Below are positions 25,001 through 35,715 of a DNA stretch of 43,835 bases, one piece after another; positions within the stretch are counted from its first letter, which is position 1; every line of letters starts with the position of its first letter. Under the pieces are notes generated by a model that was not told where the DNA came from, did no database searches, and was given only the letters and a program-made list of their open reading frames with translations. The position numbers and the translations under genes are program-made. The stretch spans positions 1 through 43,835 of the forward strand of contig QJNS01000402.1 in the NCBI GenBank assembly GCA_004154925.1, written 5' to 3'. The stretch comes from Monosporascus cannonballus (taxonomy: Eukaryota > Ascomycota > Sordariomycetes > Xylariales).

Positions 25001-26987
25001 CTTTTTTCTTTTAATTCTTATTCGAATTTATCGAATTTTGCTTATACTTCTTTGTTTAGCGCGTTAAGCTGCTATATCTGTCGTTATTGTCGGCGTATTA
25101 TTTCTTCGAGCCGTATTAATTGTTTTTAGTTTTGCTATAATTTCTTTCTTTATCGAATAAATTCTTTTTTATATTCACGATTATATCTTATTATGTATCG
25201 TTTTAATTATCGTTTTAAAAATTCTTTATAAATTTACGTATTTTTTCTTTAATAATCTTCTTTTTTTTTAGAGATTTATAATAAATATTAATTGAAAATG
25301 GAAATTCGTAATAACTTTTTAATAATGCTTTTTTATTGTGCGTTAAATTAATTCCTTTTCCGTTTAATGGTTGTATTATCTATAATAACAGAAAAGGTTT
25401 TTCTACGAGTATTACTTTTTTCGGGCTAGCTTTTTGTTTCGGCTAACTATTAGATATCTTCTAAGGCTATGGTTCGAAAATGTTAATACTATTATTTATT
25501 GTTTTTGTTATTTCCGGTACGGTTTGAAAAATTAAATCTCTTGTAATACATACGAGTAATTCGTTCGTAGATTTGTTTTTTCTATTTTTTATAATCGAGA
25601 TATTTTCGTTGTCGACAGTATATAGCATATATTTTGCCGTATCGATTAAAGGTTCTAGGACAGATTTTTTTTGTTTAATTCTAGTACTTACGTAACTATT
25701 TTTATAATACTTTTTGTTATGTTTACGATATCTGTTAAGACAGCTTTTTGGCTTTTCGCATTCTTTGTTGGATTTTTCGCCATGGGGGACCTAGTATGTA
25801 TTTAGGCTGAATTATATTGATGGATTTGTTTCCGTCCTTTTGATTTTTTTAGACTGTCCTTTGGGTATAGGCTTTTAGTTGTTTTAACGGGACTTTTTAG
25901 GTGCTTTATATTATGATGCCTTATATCCCATTTTGTTACAATTATAACACTTAATCTAGCTCTAGTTTTTCTTATAAGTAGCTCCTAATTCTATAGGTCC
26001 TGGTTCCGTGTCGTAAAAAGTGTTACTGCGTCGAAAAACGCTGATATTGACTATATATCGAAATTTGTTGTTATTTTTTCCTTTAGTACCTTTAGTACGT
26101 TATACATATTGTCGGTCGTTAATTTTAACTGCCATAACGATGTAATTCGATAGATAATTAGGTCGATTAAATTTAAAAAGCTTTTTTTGTATTTTTTTTC
26201 AAGCTGTCGAAAAACTTGGCTATTAGTGTTTTTTATCCTTAGTTTAGCTTAGCGGCTAGCTAAATTAACGTACTGTCGTAACTGGATATTAATCTTTTTT
26301 GACGTAATTATTAAATCTGCATTTCGGCCTTTGTTTTTTCGTTTATTATTTTGAAAACTTTCGTTAATATTTGCTCGATTATTTATAATCGTTATAAATT
26401 CGCATTACTTTTGGGTTTTGTTTTTTAACTAGTAAAATGACGTATTTCCTTATAACGGGCTCGAACCAGGTGGCCGTATTCACGGTAAATCGTCCGATTG
26501 CAAATTCGATTCGTATAATGGGCGTAGTAAGTCGAATAAGAAAGTGCCTAAAGTATGTTCGATATTAAGTTAAAAACAGTTGTAATTTGGTTAAGGTTCC
26601 GTCAAAAAGTTCCGGCTTAAAAAGCTTAAGGACCTTTTTTGGTTTTTTAGTAAAGTTCAGCTAAATAACCTGGCTTATTCGAGAAGGCTTTTTAATTTCG
26701 GGGGCTTTTTCTTTCCCCTTAAGTTTCTTATAGGCTGCCTAAAGAGATATCGTAAGATTATTGTTATCTTTTTTAAATTAAAGGATGCGTTCGTTTATGG
26801 CATCCAGTCGTCAAAGAACTTCTTCGCGAAAAAGACAAGGTTTCTTCTTTTTCTTTTCGGATTTTATTTTAATGTCGGAGTACTTAGGGACTTGGTAAGT
26901 GGGCTATTCGGGCTGCTTGTTAGTAAATATAATGTTAATCGATATTATTTAAAGTTTAATAATATTACTGAATAAAAATTTATAACT
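22099..26987 (-). pseudogene. C gag-pol remnant, 5' part (gag, protease, RT, start of integrase)
   Basis: On the minus strand: gag around 26900-25700, including a region at 26400-26560 homologous to A gag and a zinc knuckle CYNCNKMG near 25935-25955; a protease-like region around 24880; reverse transcriptase about 24300-23600 with an intact YLDD (23754-23743); RNase H downstream; and integrase with IFVIVDRFTKF near 22500-22460. Stops are abundant. It ends abruptly at the ATTAT target site of D and resumes at 8114. Confidence 0.82.
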
Positions 26988-27380
26988 TATAACGAATTAA
27001 GGGGTTTAACTAATTATTAAACCTTGGTCGTACGGGTTTATATTAGTAGAAATATCGTAGAAATCTAAACAATAAATATAATAATCGTATTACGTTTCGT
27101 AATATCAAAAGTACTTTAAATAACAATATTATATTGCAAACTAATGTTATTTAAATTATAGAAATAATAAGCATATATATTTTAATTTCTTTAATATTGT
27201 TCATTTCTATTCAGCAAAGCCTTACTGAGCGGTTACTTAATGTTACTTAATTGTATTTAGTTGTACTTAGTCGTGCTCAGTTGTAACCCGCTGAGCATTA
27301 ATCACGTGACCTTGGACTCGCGTAACTTCGTGATCTTGGCTGGACCGTTTTCGCAGGCCCAACTAGCTTGGGTTGTAACA
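26988..27380 (-). repeat. 5' LTR of C
   Basis: Retains many unmutated CpG and CpA sites near its outer end (GGCTTGC-type GC-rich stretch 27330-27380). Aligns over its length with 6473-6886. Confidence 0.87.
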
Positions 27381-28212
27381 ATTACTCGGACACTAAAATA
27401 GAATCCGAAAAAGAAAAAGAAAAACCTCGCTTTTTTTGCGAAAAAGTTTTTTGACGACTAAATGCTATAAACAAATATATCCTTTAGTTTAAAAAAATAA
27501 TAATAATCTTATAACGTTTTTTCAAACCGCCTATAAAAAACTTTAAAAAAAATAAAAATTTCCGAAACCGGGAAACCTTTTTAAATAAATCAAATTATTT
27601 AACTGAATTTTATAAAAAAATTAAGAAAAATTCTTAAACCTTTTAAATTAAAATTTTTCGACAAAACCTTAATTAAGTTATAATTATTTTTAACTTAATA
27701 CCGAATATATTTTAGATATTTTTCTCTTTAACTTATTACGCTTATTACACGAATTAAATTCGCAATTAAACGACATATTAAAAACGCGGTTATTTGGTTT
27801 AAGCTCGCTATAAAGGAGTACGTTATTCTGCTAATCGAAAAACGAAACCCAAAAGTGGTACAAGTATATAACAATTACGAATAATTCGAATAAATATAAA
27901 CGAAAGACTTTAAAATAATAAACGAAAAAACAAAAACCGAAATACAAATTTAATAATTACGATAAAAAAGGTCTATATCCAGATACGGCAGTATGTTAAT
28001 TTAATTAGCAATTAAATTAAATTAAGAATAAAAAGTACTAATAATTAAATTTTTTAATAACTTGAAAAAAAAAATACAAAGGGAGTTTTTTCAACTTGAT
28101 CGACCTAATTATCTGTGAAATTATATTATTATGGTAATTAAAATTAAAGATCGACAATATATATAACGTATTAAAAATTTTGAAGGAAAAAATAATAATA
28201 AACCCCAATATG

Positions 28213-28659
28213 TGTTATAGGAACAGGGGTTCCTATCTCGAAGAAATCAACCTTTAAAGACCTAACGCAAACCTGTCGCGGTTAAACTACGGACAGGAAG
28301 ACTCGGCCCATAAGGTGATCTAATTGATCTAGATAATCTAAATAATCTGGACTGGATGATATAAATCATATAGATTATATAGATCACATAGATCTACGAT
28401 ATATTTACTTTAGGAATTTAGATATATAAAAAATCGGTTTTTTATATAAATAGCATTTACTTAATTTCGCTTCTTAGCTATTAATCTAAGCTTTTAATCA
28501 AAAAGTAACTGCACTATTTTTTAATTAAGGAAACATTTTTCAAATCTCTTTAACGAACAAACCATTAAATTATTCTTCGCTCTATTATTACTAGCAAATC
28601 AAGACCCTATTTCGAATATTGCTCATATCTCCAGGTGGATGTATAACAGGTTCGTTACA
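28213..28659. mobile_element. Solo LTR S2 in A gag, not RIP-mutated
   Basis: A 447-bp insertion that starts TGTTATAGGAAC and ends GTTCGTTACA, with an exact 5-bp duplication ATATG (28208-28212 and 28660-28664). Element C carries the uninterrupted site at about 26041-26066 (minus strand), so both borders are confirmed by a paralogue. CpA and TpG are retained throughout. It includes an AT-rich GATCTA/GATTATA-rich stretch at about 28317-28400. TG..CA ends and a 5-bp duplication indicate an LTR; copia-like origin is a guess. Confidence 0.87.
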
Positions 28660-29997
28660 ATATGTAATTAATATTAGCGTTTTTCGACGTAATAACACTT
28701 TTTACGGCATAAAACCAGAACCTATAGAACTAGGAGTTACTTATAAGAAAAACTGGAGTTAAATCAAATGTTATAATTGTAATAAGATGGGACATAAGGC
28801 CGCATGATATAAAGTATCTAAAAAACCCTATTAAGATAATTAAAAACCTGTACTCGAGGAATAATCCAAAGAGGATTAGAAACACGGAGGCAAATCTATT
28901 AATATAATTTAACTTAAGCATATACCAGGTTCCTTATAACGAGAACTCTAATAACGAATACAAGAATCCAGAAAGCTAACTTAATAAATATTACGAACCT
29001 ACTAAGAAATATTATAAGGATAATTACGCAAATACCAGGGTTAAACAGAAAATGTTTGTTCTAGAACTCCTAATCGATATAGCAAAATACATACTATACA
29101 TGGTCGACAACAAAAATATCCCGATTACGAAAAATAAAAATAATATATTTACGAACAAAATACTCGTATATGTTATAAAGAATTTAATTTTCCAAACCGT
29201 ACCGGAAATAATAAAAACAATAAATAATAATATCAATATTTTCGATACATAATCCTAGAAAATATTCAGTAATTAGCCGAAACAAAACGCTGGCCCGAAA
29301 AAAAAAGCAATATCTATAAAAAACCCTTTTTATTATTTTTAATAATATAACCACTAAACGGAAAAAGAATTAATTTAGCGAATAATAAAAAAATACTGCT
29401 AAAAAGCTATTACGGATTTCTATTTTTAATTATTATTTATTATAAACACTTACAAAAGGAAAATTACTAAGAAAAAATACGTTAATTTATAAGCGAGCTT
29501 TAAAACGACAATTAGAATAATGTATAATAAGATACAATTAAAATTTTAAAAGAACAATGTATTCGATAAGGAAAAAATTTATAACAAAACTAAAAACAAT
29601 TAATATAACTTAAAAGAACAATGCGCCGACAATAACGAAAAATATAATAACTTAATGCGTTAAACGAAGAAATACAAATAAAGCTTAATAAATTTAAATA
29701 AAATTTAAAAAAGATTACTTATAAAAAAGTTGTAAAATAACGAAATCTAAAAGAATTAAAAGAAATTCTTACGAAAAGCTTTAAACGCGATAATAAAAGC
29801 CGTTAATAATTTTATTATTTTGGATATATATATCGAAATATATTGGTATATCGTAATAGTGAATTGCGGAGCTTTAGGCGGAAATTATATTGCTCCGAAT
29901 ATAATTAATAAGCTTAAATTATTATAGAGTTATAAGTTAGAATTTTATATAACGACGAATGCTGAAGATTAGAAATTTGTTTATAATAACGAAAAAA

Positions 29998-30172
29998 TGT
30001 CAGGTGCTAAGAGGTGTACGCGTCAGGGCTACGTCATCTTTACGAGCTCGATGCGGGGGTCGGCTATATATATGGGTGATTTCTTCTCAGAAATGGAGAG
30101 AAAGGTCAGGTTTCAGACTGTTCTCAATAAATGGATTGCCTTGCCACTCTGATCTCCCAACAACACCTGATA
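29998..30172. mobile_element. Solo LTR S1 in A pol, GC-normal and not RIP-mutated
   Basis: A 175-bp insertion with inverted ends (TGTCAGGTG and CACCTGATA) and a 5-bp AAAAA duplication (29993-29997 and 30173-30177). Elements B (14941-14949) and C (about 24719-24727, minus) have the empty site with a single run of six A. It keeps normal CpA/TpG and a TATATATATGGG motif that suits an LTR promoter. It lies within a 90-codon open frame (29959-30231), which is accidental. Confidence 0.87.
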
Positions 30173-33100
30173 AAAAATTATACGCGAAATTAATCACTTT
30201 AAGATTTTTGTCCAAGGACGATACTAAATAATAGATTTTAATATCGTATTAATTAGAAATTACAATATAATCTTAAAATTATTATAGATACGCCAGTACG
30301 GAATTTTGATTAACGGTGAAACTGGCTAAATAAAGTTTATTTTATTCTTTATTCACAAACAAAAAAAAGAAATTAAAATCTTAACATTTAATCGATAATA
30401 ACGACGAATATAGGTATAAAGATATGACAAAAACCTTACTATCTAAAAGAATAAAATATAAGAAAAAGAACGCCTATTAAAGAAAAATACGACGTATCGT
30501 TATTAATATTAGAGCGAAATTCAATTAATTAAATAATAATTTAAAATAACAGCTTAAAAATTAAAAGATTTAATTAATATGTTATTATAGTACTATAGAT
30601 ACAAATAGCTCTTTAAAAAGGAGTTTAATATAAAGCTACCAGAATAAAGCGAATAGAATTATGAGATAGTTTTTAAAAAAGAATTTTCGACGAAGTTTTA
30701 CCTTATTTACAATCTTAGCGGAGATAAGTTATATATTTTCAGAAAATATGTAGAAGATCGGTTACAAAAAAAATAGATTCGACTTTCGAAATTATTAGCA
30801 GGATATTTAATGTTTTTCGTGCTAAAAAAGAACGGAAAATTACGATTAATAGTTGATTATCGATAATTAAACGATATTACTGTTAAAAATCAAATATTAT
30901 GACCCTTAATTACAGAAATAAAAAAACGATTTTATAAAGCTACATAATTTATAGCATTCGATTTTAAAAATAAATATAATTTTGTTAAGATTAAAAAAGG
31001 ATACGAATAAAAAACAACTATTAAAACGAAATACGAATTATTTAAATATTTGGTTATATTAATAAATTATATAAACGTACCAGTAATTTTTTAACGAATA
31101 GTAAATTACGTATTACGAAAGTACCTCGATATTTTCGTTATTTGCTATCTTAATAATATCGTTATTTTTTAAAAACGGAAAAAATATACGCAGGATATAT
31201 TTATAAAGTTTTTTAAATTTTATAAAATGCAAAATTATTGATTAACGCAAAAAAGTTAACTTTACAAATAAGAAATAAAGAACTTAAGATATATTATTAT
31301 CTTAAAATATATTAAAATAAACTTTGAGAAAAAGATTATAATTATAAAATAACAGACGCTAAAAACGATTAAAAAATATAAGTATTTCTTAAATTCGCCA
31401 ATTATTATAAGAAATTTATTCGAAACTTTAGCAAAATAATTATACTCTTAACGAATTTTACGAAAAAAAAATTAAATAAACGCCAAATACGAAAAAAAAC
31501 ATTTGAAAATATTAAGGATATAATTATTAATAAGTTAATATTAATTATATACGATTTAAACCGTTTCGTCGAATTAAAAACCGATATTTCGGATGACGCG
31601 TGAAACATAATAATCAGATAACGAAATAATTAATGTAAATTGCACCTTATTGCATTTTTTGTGTATAAATTAAAAGGAATCGAACTTAATTACGATATTT
31701 CAAATAAAAAAAATTTATGGCCATTATTATAATATTTCAAAAGTTTAAGTATTTTTTAAAAAGAAACTTATACCAGATTAAGGTTTATACGGATTATCAA
31801 AACTTTACCCGATTTATTACGACTAAGAAATTTACAGAACGATGATTTCGTTACGCAGAAAAATTAACGAATTTCGATTTCGTTATTATTCATAAAAAAG
31901 GCTTCGAAAACGGTAAAATAAATGCTTTAAGCAAATAATTAAATCTTAAAAAGAAATTAGTTAAAGTTAGCTATATAATTTTCGATATTATTATAAAAAG
32001 ATATTTACGCCTGCAATAAATTACAATAACTCGGATAGTACTTTTTAATATACAATAAAAGATCTAGCAAAATAACAACGGTTTACTAGAAGACCAAAGA
32101 ATAAATAAGATACAAATTTCAGAAAAATACCAAAAAGACCTAGTACGAAATATTTACAAATATTAATTATACGGACATCTAGAAATTTACAAAACTTTAA
32201 AACGATTTTAAGGAATATATTCCTTTTTTAAAATAAAATTAACGATATAAAGAATTATATAATAATACGATATTTGCGCTAAAGCAAAGATTTAACGATA
32301 CAAACTATACGGAAAATTATAATTATTATTAAGTATAAAACGATTATAATATTTAATTATATTTAATTTTATTATTAAATTTCTTATATTAAAAAATCCA
32401 ATTATAGAAATATATCATATTAATATCTTCGCACTTATTACCCGATTTACTAAATTTTTTTATTTCTTATTATATTACAAAAATATAAACGCCGAATAAA
32501 TATTATATATTTTTCTAAATAATATTGTCAATATATACGGATTATTAATAAAAATTATTTTAAATAAAAGATTAATATTTATATCTAAATTTTGGCAAGG
32601 CTTAATAGCATAAATCGGTTTAAATTAAAAGTTATCTAATATATTTAAACTTTACATAAATAAATAAACAAAACGAACGAATTAAATTTTAAAAATTTAC
32701 TTACGATATTACATTAATTACGATTAAAACAATTAGGTTACAAAATAATTTAATTAATATTAAATTAATTTTTATATTAAAATAATTACGATAATTATAT
32801 TAAAAAATAAAAATAGAACCGGAATTCGTCCAAAATTAGATAAATAAATATTATAATCAGAAAAAATTAAAAAAAAATCGAAAAAGAGGAAATAGTTTTT
32901 TTTACTACAAAACACATTTAAATAAGATAACCTAATAAATACTCGATTTTAAATATATCGGTTTATACAAAATTATTGGGAAAATTTTAAAAATTAATTA
33001 CTAATTAAAACTTTTATCAAAAGTTAAATTTTATTTAATTTTTTATATTTCTTTATTCGAATTAATAGCGAATATAATTAAGTTACATATAGCATAAAAC

Positions 33101-33918
33101 GATATAGAAATAGAAAACGAACAAATGTATGAAATGGAGAAAATTCTCGATATGCGAAAACAAAACGAATTTATCCAATATTTTTTAAGTGGAAAAAGTA
33201 CCTAGATTCCGAAAATACCTAGGAACCTGCTAAGAACCTTATCGGTACCTAACGCCTATTAAAAGAATTTTTACTAATAACGACGGGCGCGCTCCAGTTA
33301 ACAATTAACTAGTTAATAGCCGAAATATCGAGCCAGTCGGCCGCAGCCTGCATTAAAGTAATAGCTGTAAAGGCGGCCTTTAATTATTTTTATTCCTTTT
33401 TAAGCGCTTAAATTTCTTCATAGTTTCCGCACCCTAGATACCTCGATAAAATATGTCGATATTACGATTACGAAAAAGTTTTTTCTGTTTTCGTAAACGG
33501 CTTAATTGGTCAAATAATTTATTTAAACGTTACTAAGTTTTTAACAGTTTTTTAATAATATATTTTTCCAATTTTAAGCAGTTTTTTTATAATAAGTTTA
33601 TTATATTTAAATTTAGAAAAACCGAACAGGTTATACGAATTTTCGTATTTAATACAGCGTACATATTTTCCCGAATAATTAAAAATTTTGTAAATCTTAT
33701 TCTTAAATATGCAATACGAATAAGAAAAATTTAATAATATAATAAAACTAAGACGATTAATACGTTTTAAAAGAACTAAAGCGTTAGCGCGCTCACGAAA
33801 ACGACGTTTTTCGATACGATCCGATATAATAAATATGAAAAAGAAAGGTTATTTACCAAAAGCCGACGAACGAATAATTTGATTTTTAACGACAAAAATC
33901 CTGGAAAGGGAGAGATCG

Positions 33919-34299
33919 TATTATGGCCTAACGGTTTTGGCTTTTTACGAACGGTTAGGTCTTTAAGAAAAGCCAGCTCCGACTTACGTTAAAAGTTAGC
34001 TTAAGAATATTAAGCTAATCGAACCATAACAGGTTTAAAAAGGCTTAAAAGGAATTAATTAACTAAATACTCTTAAGCTAGTTAAAGATACCTTAAGTCA
34101 GAATAAGATATATACGTTTATTATTTCCACAATTTAGATAGCATTAGTTTGCAATATAATATCGTTATCCAAGGCACCTTTAGTATTACGAAACGTAATA
34201 CGATTACTATATTTATTACTTAGATTTCTACGATACTCCTGCTAACATAAACTCGTACGACTAAGGTTTAATAATTGGTTAAACTCCCTAGCCGTCATA
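33919..34299 (+). repeat. 3' LTR of A
   Basis: Begins TATTATGGCC (TG changed to TA) and ends GCCGTCATA. Its right end keeps more C and G than the 5' copy. The GATAG duplication follows. Confidence 0.9.
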
Positions 34300-35586
34300 G
34301 ATAGCGACCTTTTGCGAACTAATAGTTAAAAGCTGATCCTGAACGTCCTTGCCCTTTTTGAGTATATACCATATTGTAAAATACCTTTTAGGAAGGTAAT
34401 AAATAATCGTTGGTTCCGGGGTTTGTTGGCGTGGGAGCTTCTCGACCATTTTCGGGTTCTGGAACGGTTTATCCGCGTCGAATGGCGAGATACCTATCGC
34501 TCTGAAGCTCGAATGTATATTTCGAGAGCTGAAAGTCTTCTTTGAAGTTTTGCGATACGCCTTTAAGAAGCGTTATTTATTAATAGGAGTTGAAGTTACG
34601 AAAAACCCAAAATTTAACCTTTTTTTATGGTAATACTGTTTTAAAATAGCGAATACTCCGATATTAAGCGGTTGTATAATATAGGAAATATGTAAAGGTA
34701 TATATAAGCAGCGTGCCTTATTTCGTCTGTATTTAGTTATAAATTCGGTCGTAATATAGGTAATATATTAATCTAGAATAAGAAGCTTCCAGTTGTTAGG
34801 ATTCGAAGGCTTGGTTTTGAGAAGATAAACTTTCCGAAGCTATTCGAGGGCGATTTCGGCGTTGTTCCAGCCCGATTTGTTAGCGGTATATTTCCATTTA
34901 GAAAAATAACGCGGAAATTATTGTCCCGGGAGGGCGAAACCGGTAAAAATTATAATGGGTGTTAGGCGTCGCCCGTTAGCCGTAATAACTTCGATTATTG
35001 TTACCCAAGTTGTTGTTTCGAAGATTTTTCGAGGTTTACGTTTTGTAAGGACGTTTCCAAATACCCTTCCTTTTTTGGTTTCGCCCTTCTGTACGTTTAT
35101 TTCGTCCATATTTACGATATTCTCGTCCTTAATCTTTAGTTCGCGAACGATAACTCTGAATCGTCGTTGGAAGTCTCGGATTTTATTAGGAAGGTTGAAA
35201 GACGCGCAGGAGGTTTCGAGGGATTTTTGTAACTTCTTTTGGAGCGTTGGGTAACGGTTGATAAAGCGTTTAACCTAATATTTCCCAAAGGAATGGACGT
35301 CCCCATTCGCTTGGTTAATATATTCTGCCATTTAACGTATTTCGAAGTCGTACGGTGTCCTCCCGCCGCTTTCCTTATCCAATATCCATCTTACAAGCTC
35401 GTTTTTTTGCAAAGGGCTAAGGACTTGTTAGTATTGATGGCCTTAAGCGTGGGATCGGGCGCCTTTCTTTCGCATGGACAAGGTGTTCTTTATTACACTC
35501 CATTTATTAGCCGTTACTTTCTGCTAAACGCCCGCAGCAACTTCTGCTAAGGCCTGCTGCATGCGATATTCATCTTCAGGCCCCAT
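34300..35586 (-). pseudogene. P transposase, N-terminal and catalytic part (CENP-B-type HTH plus DDE_1), inactivated
   Basis: ATG at 35586 opens MGPEDEYRMQQALAEVAAG. Next come a psq/HTH-like segment (KVTANKWSVIKNTL), LVRWILDKESGG and a CENP-B/Tc5-type segment (VKRFINRYPTLQKKL). The catalytic core follows: NMDE with the first Asp at 35106-35104, TTWVTIIEVITANGRRL, LLILD with the second Asp at 34773-34771, and QPLNIGVF, where the usual third Asp of QPLDVGVF is Asn (34665-34663). Several codons are now stops (for example Trp before VKRF, Trp after ALE, and Gln or Gly positions), all explicable as G-to-A or C-to-T changes. The frame runs up to the GATAG insertion site and resumes at 5987. Enzymatically dead. 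Confidence 0.9.
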
Positions 35587-35671
35587 TCCAAGTTAGAGCT
35601 TCAGAAACATTGTGTGGGTTGAGTTATTGGGGAGTGTTGATAAAAGGGGTGGGTGTTGAAGGAGCGAAAAT

Positions 35672-35715
35672 CCGATTCAGGAAGTGGGTAAATTCAGGAA
35701 GTGGGTGGGGGACAC
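35672..35715 (-). repeat. Right terminal inverted repeat of P
   Basis: Exact inverted partner of 5548-5591 and followed by TA. It lies about 86 bases upstream of the transposase start codon (35586-35584, minus strand), so the transposase promoter must lie in or next to it. Confidence 0.95.

Larger units (their letters stand above)
6473..27380 (-). mobile_element. Retroelement C: Ty3/gypsy chromovirus inside A, opposite strand
   Basis: LTRs lie at 26988-27380 (5' on the minus strand) and 6473-6886 (3'). The minus-strand LTR begins TGTTACAACCC. A polypurine tract reading GAGAAAAGGGAAATC on the minus strand (6887-6901) abuts the 3' LTR. Flanks are ATTAA (6468-6472) and ATTAC (27381-27385), a 4/5 duplication. 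Interior protein and 3' non-coding sequence are closely related to A. Element D splits its integrase. Confidence 0.85.
27381..33918 (+). pseudogene. A gag-pol remnant
   Basis: Read with RIP stops in mind, the plus strand shows: gag with a zinc knuckle CYNCNKMGHKAA (about 28768-28810; the last Cys is now Tyr after a stop) and a second Cys/His-like segment near 28990; a 66-codon gag fragment at 29052-29252; an aspartic-protease-like NCGALGGNY (about 29855-29890; Asp to Asn in DSGA); reverse transcriptase about 30640-31300 with YLNN (31146-31157) in place of YLDD; integrase about 32380-32760; and a chromodomain-like segment (EKILDMRKQNEF..) about 33125-33260. Two LTR-like insertions interrupt it. 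The first 68 bases of its interior lie at 6405-6472, left of element C. Not functional. Confidence 0.85.
5988..34299. other. RIP-degraded AT-rich block
   Basis: G+C is very low (3 of 60 bases in the line at 9001, 17 of 60 at 15001) and stop codons are dense in every frame. Related copies differ mainly by C/T and G/A. Catalytic Asp codons become Asn (GAC to AAT) and Trp or Gln codons become stops. The cytosines that remain are mostly in CpG or CpC; CpA is depleted. This is the pattern of repeat-induced point mutation in ascomycetes. No host gene is seen inside. Confidence 0.93.
5988..34299 (+). mobile_element. Retroelement A: Ty3/gypsy chromovirus inserted in P
   Basis: Direct LTRs lie at 5988-6404 and 33919-34299. 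The 5-bp target duplication GATAG (5983-5987 and 34300-34304) is exact. LTR ends are TG..TA, where the last TA is an RIP-altered CA. A polypurine tract (GGAAAGGGAGAG, about 33903-33914) precedes the 3' LTR and fixes the + orientation. Without inserted elements its body is about 7.4 kb. Confidence 0.93.
5548..35715 (-). mobile_element. Transposon P: pogo/Fot1-like (Tc1-mariner superfamily) DNA element, split by nested retroelements
   Basis: The ends are perfect 44-bp inverted repeats (5548-5591 and 35672-35715) beginning GTGTCCCCC, each flanked by TA (5546-5547 and 35716-35717), the Tc1/mariner target duplication. Removing the 28.3-kb insertion leaves about 1.86 kb, the normal size of fungal Fot1/Pot2-type elements. 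One transposase reads on the minus strand from 35586 to 5665, interrupted at the GATAG duplication. It is the oldest and outermost layer of the nest. Confidence 0.93.

Noticed and set aside
26420..26520. tRNA-like GGTTCGAGCCC T-arm motif on the minus strand
   Set aside because: No acceptor stem or anticodon arm pairs with it, and the segment aligns with the gag region of A at about 27720-27830, so it is gag coding sequence of C.
28641..28648. Alternative right end of solo LTR S2 at TATAACA, an exact inverse of TGTTATA
   Set aside because: The ATATG duplication and the uninterrupted site in C both place the end 11 bases further on at 28659.
29959..30231. 90-codon open frame in the desert
   Set aside because: It spans the un-mutated solo LTR S1 and short flanks of RIP-damaged pol, so the openness comes from the inserted 175 bp.
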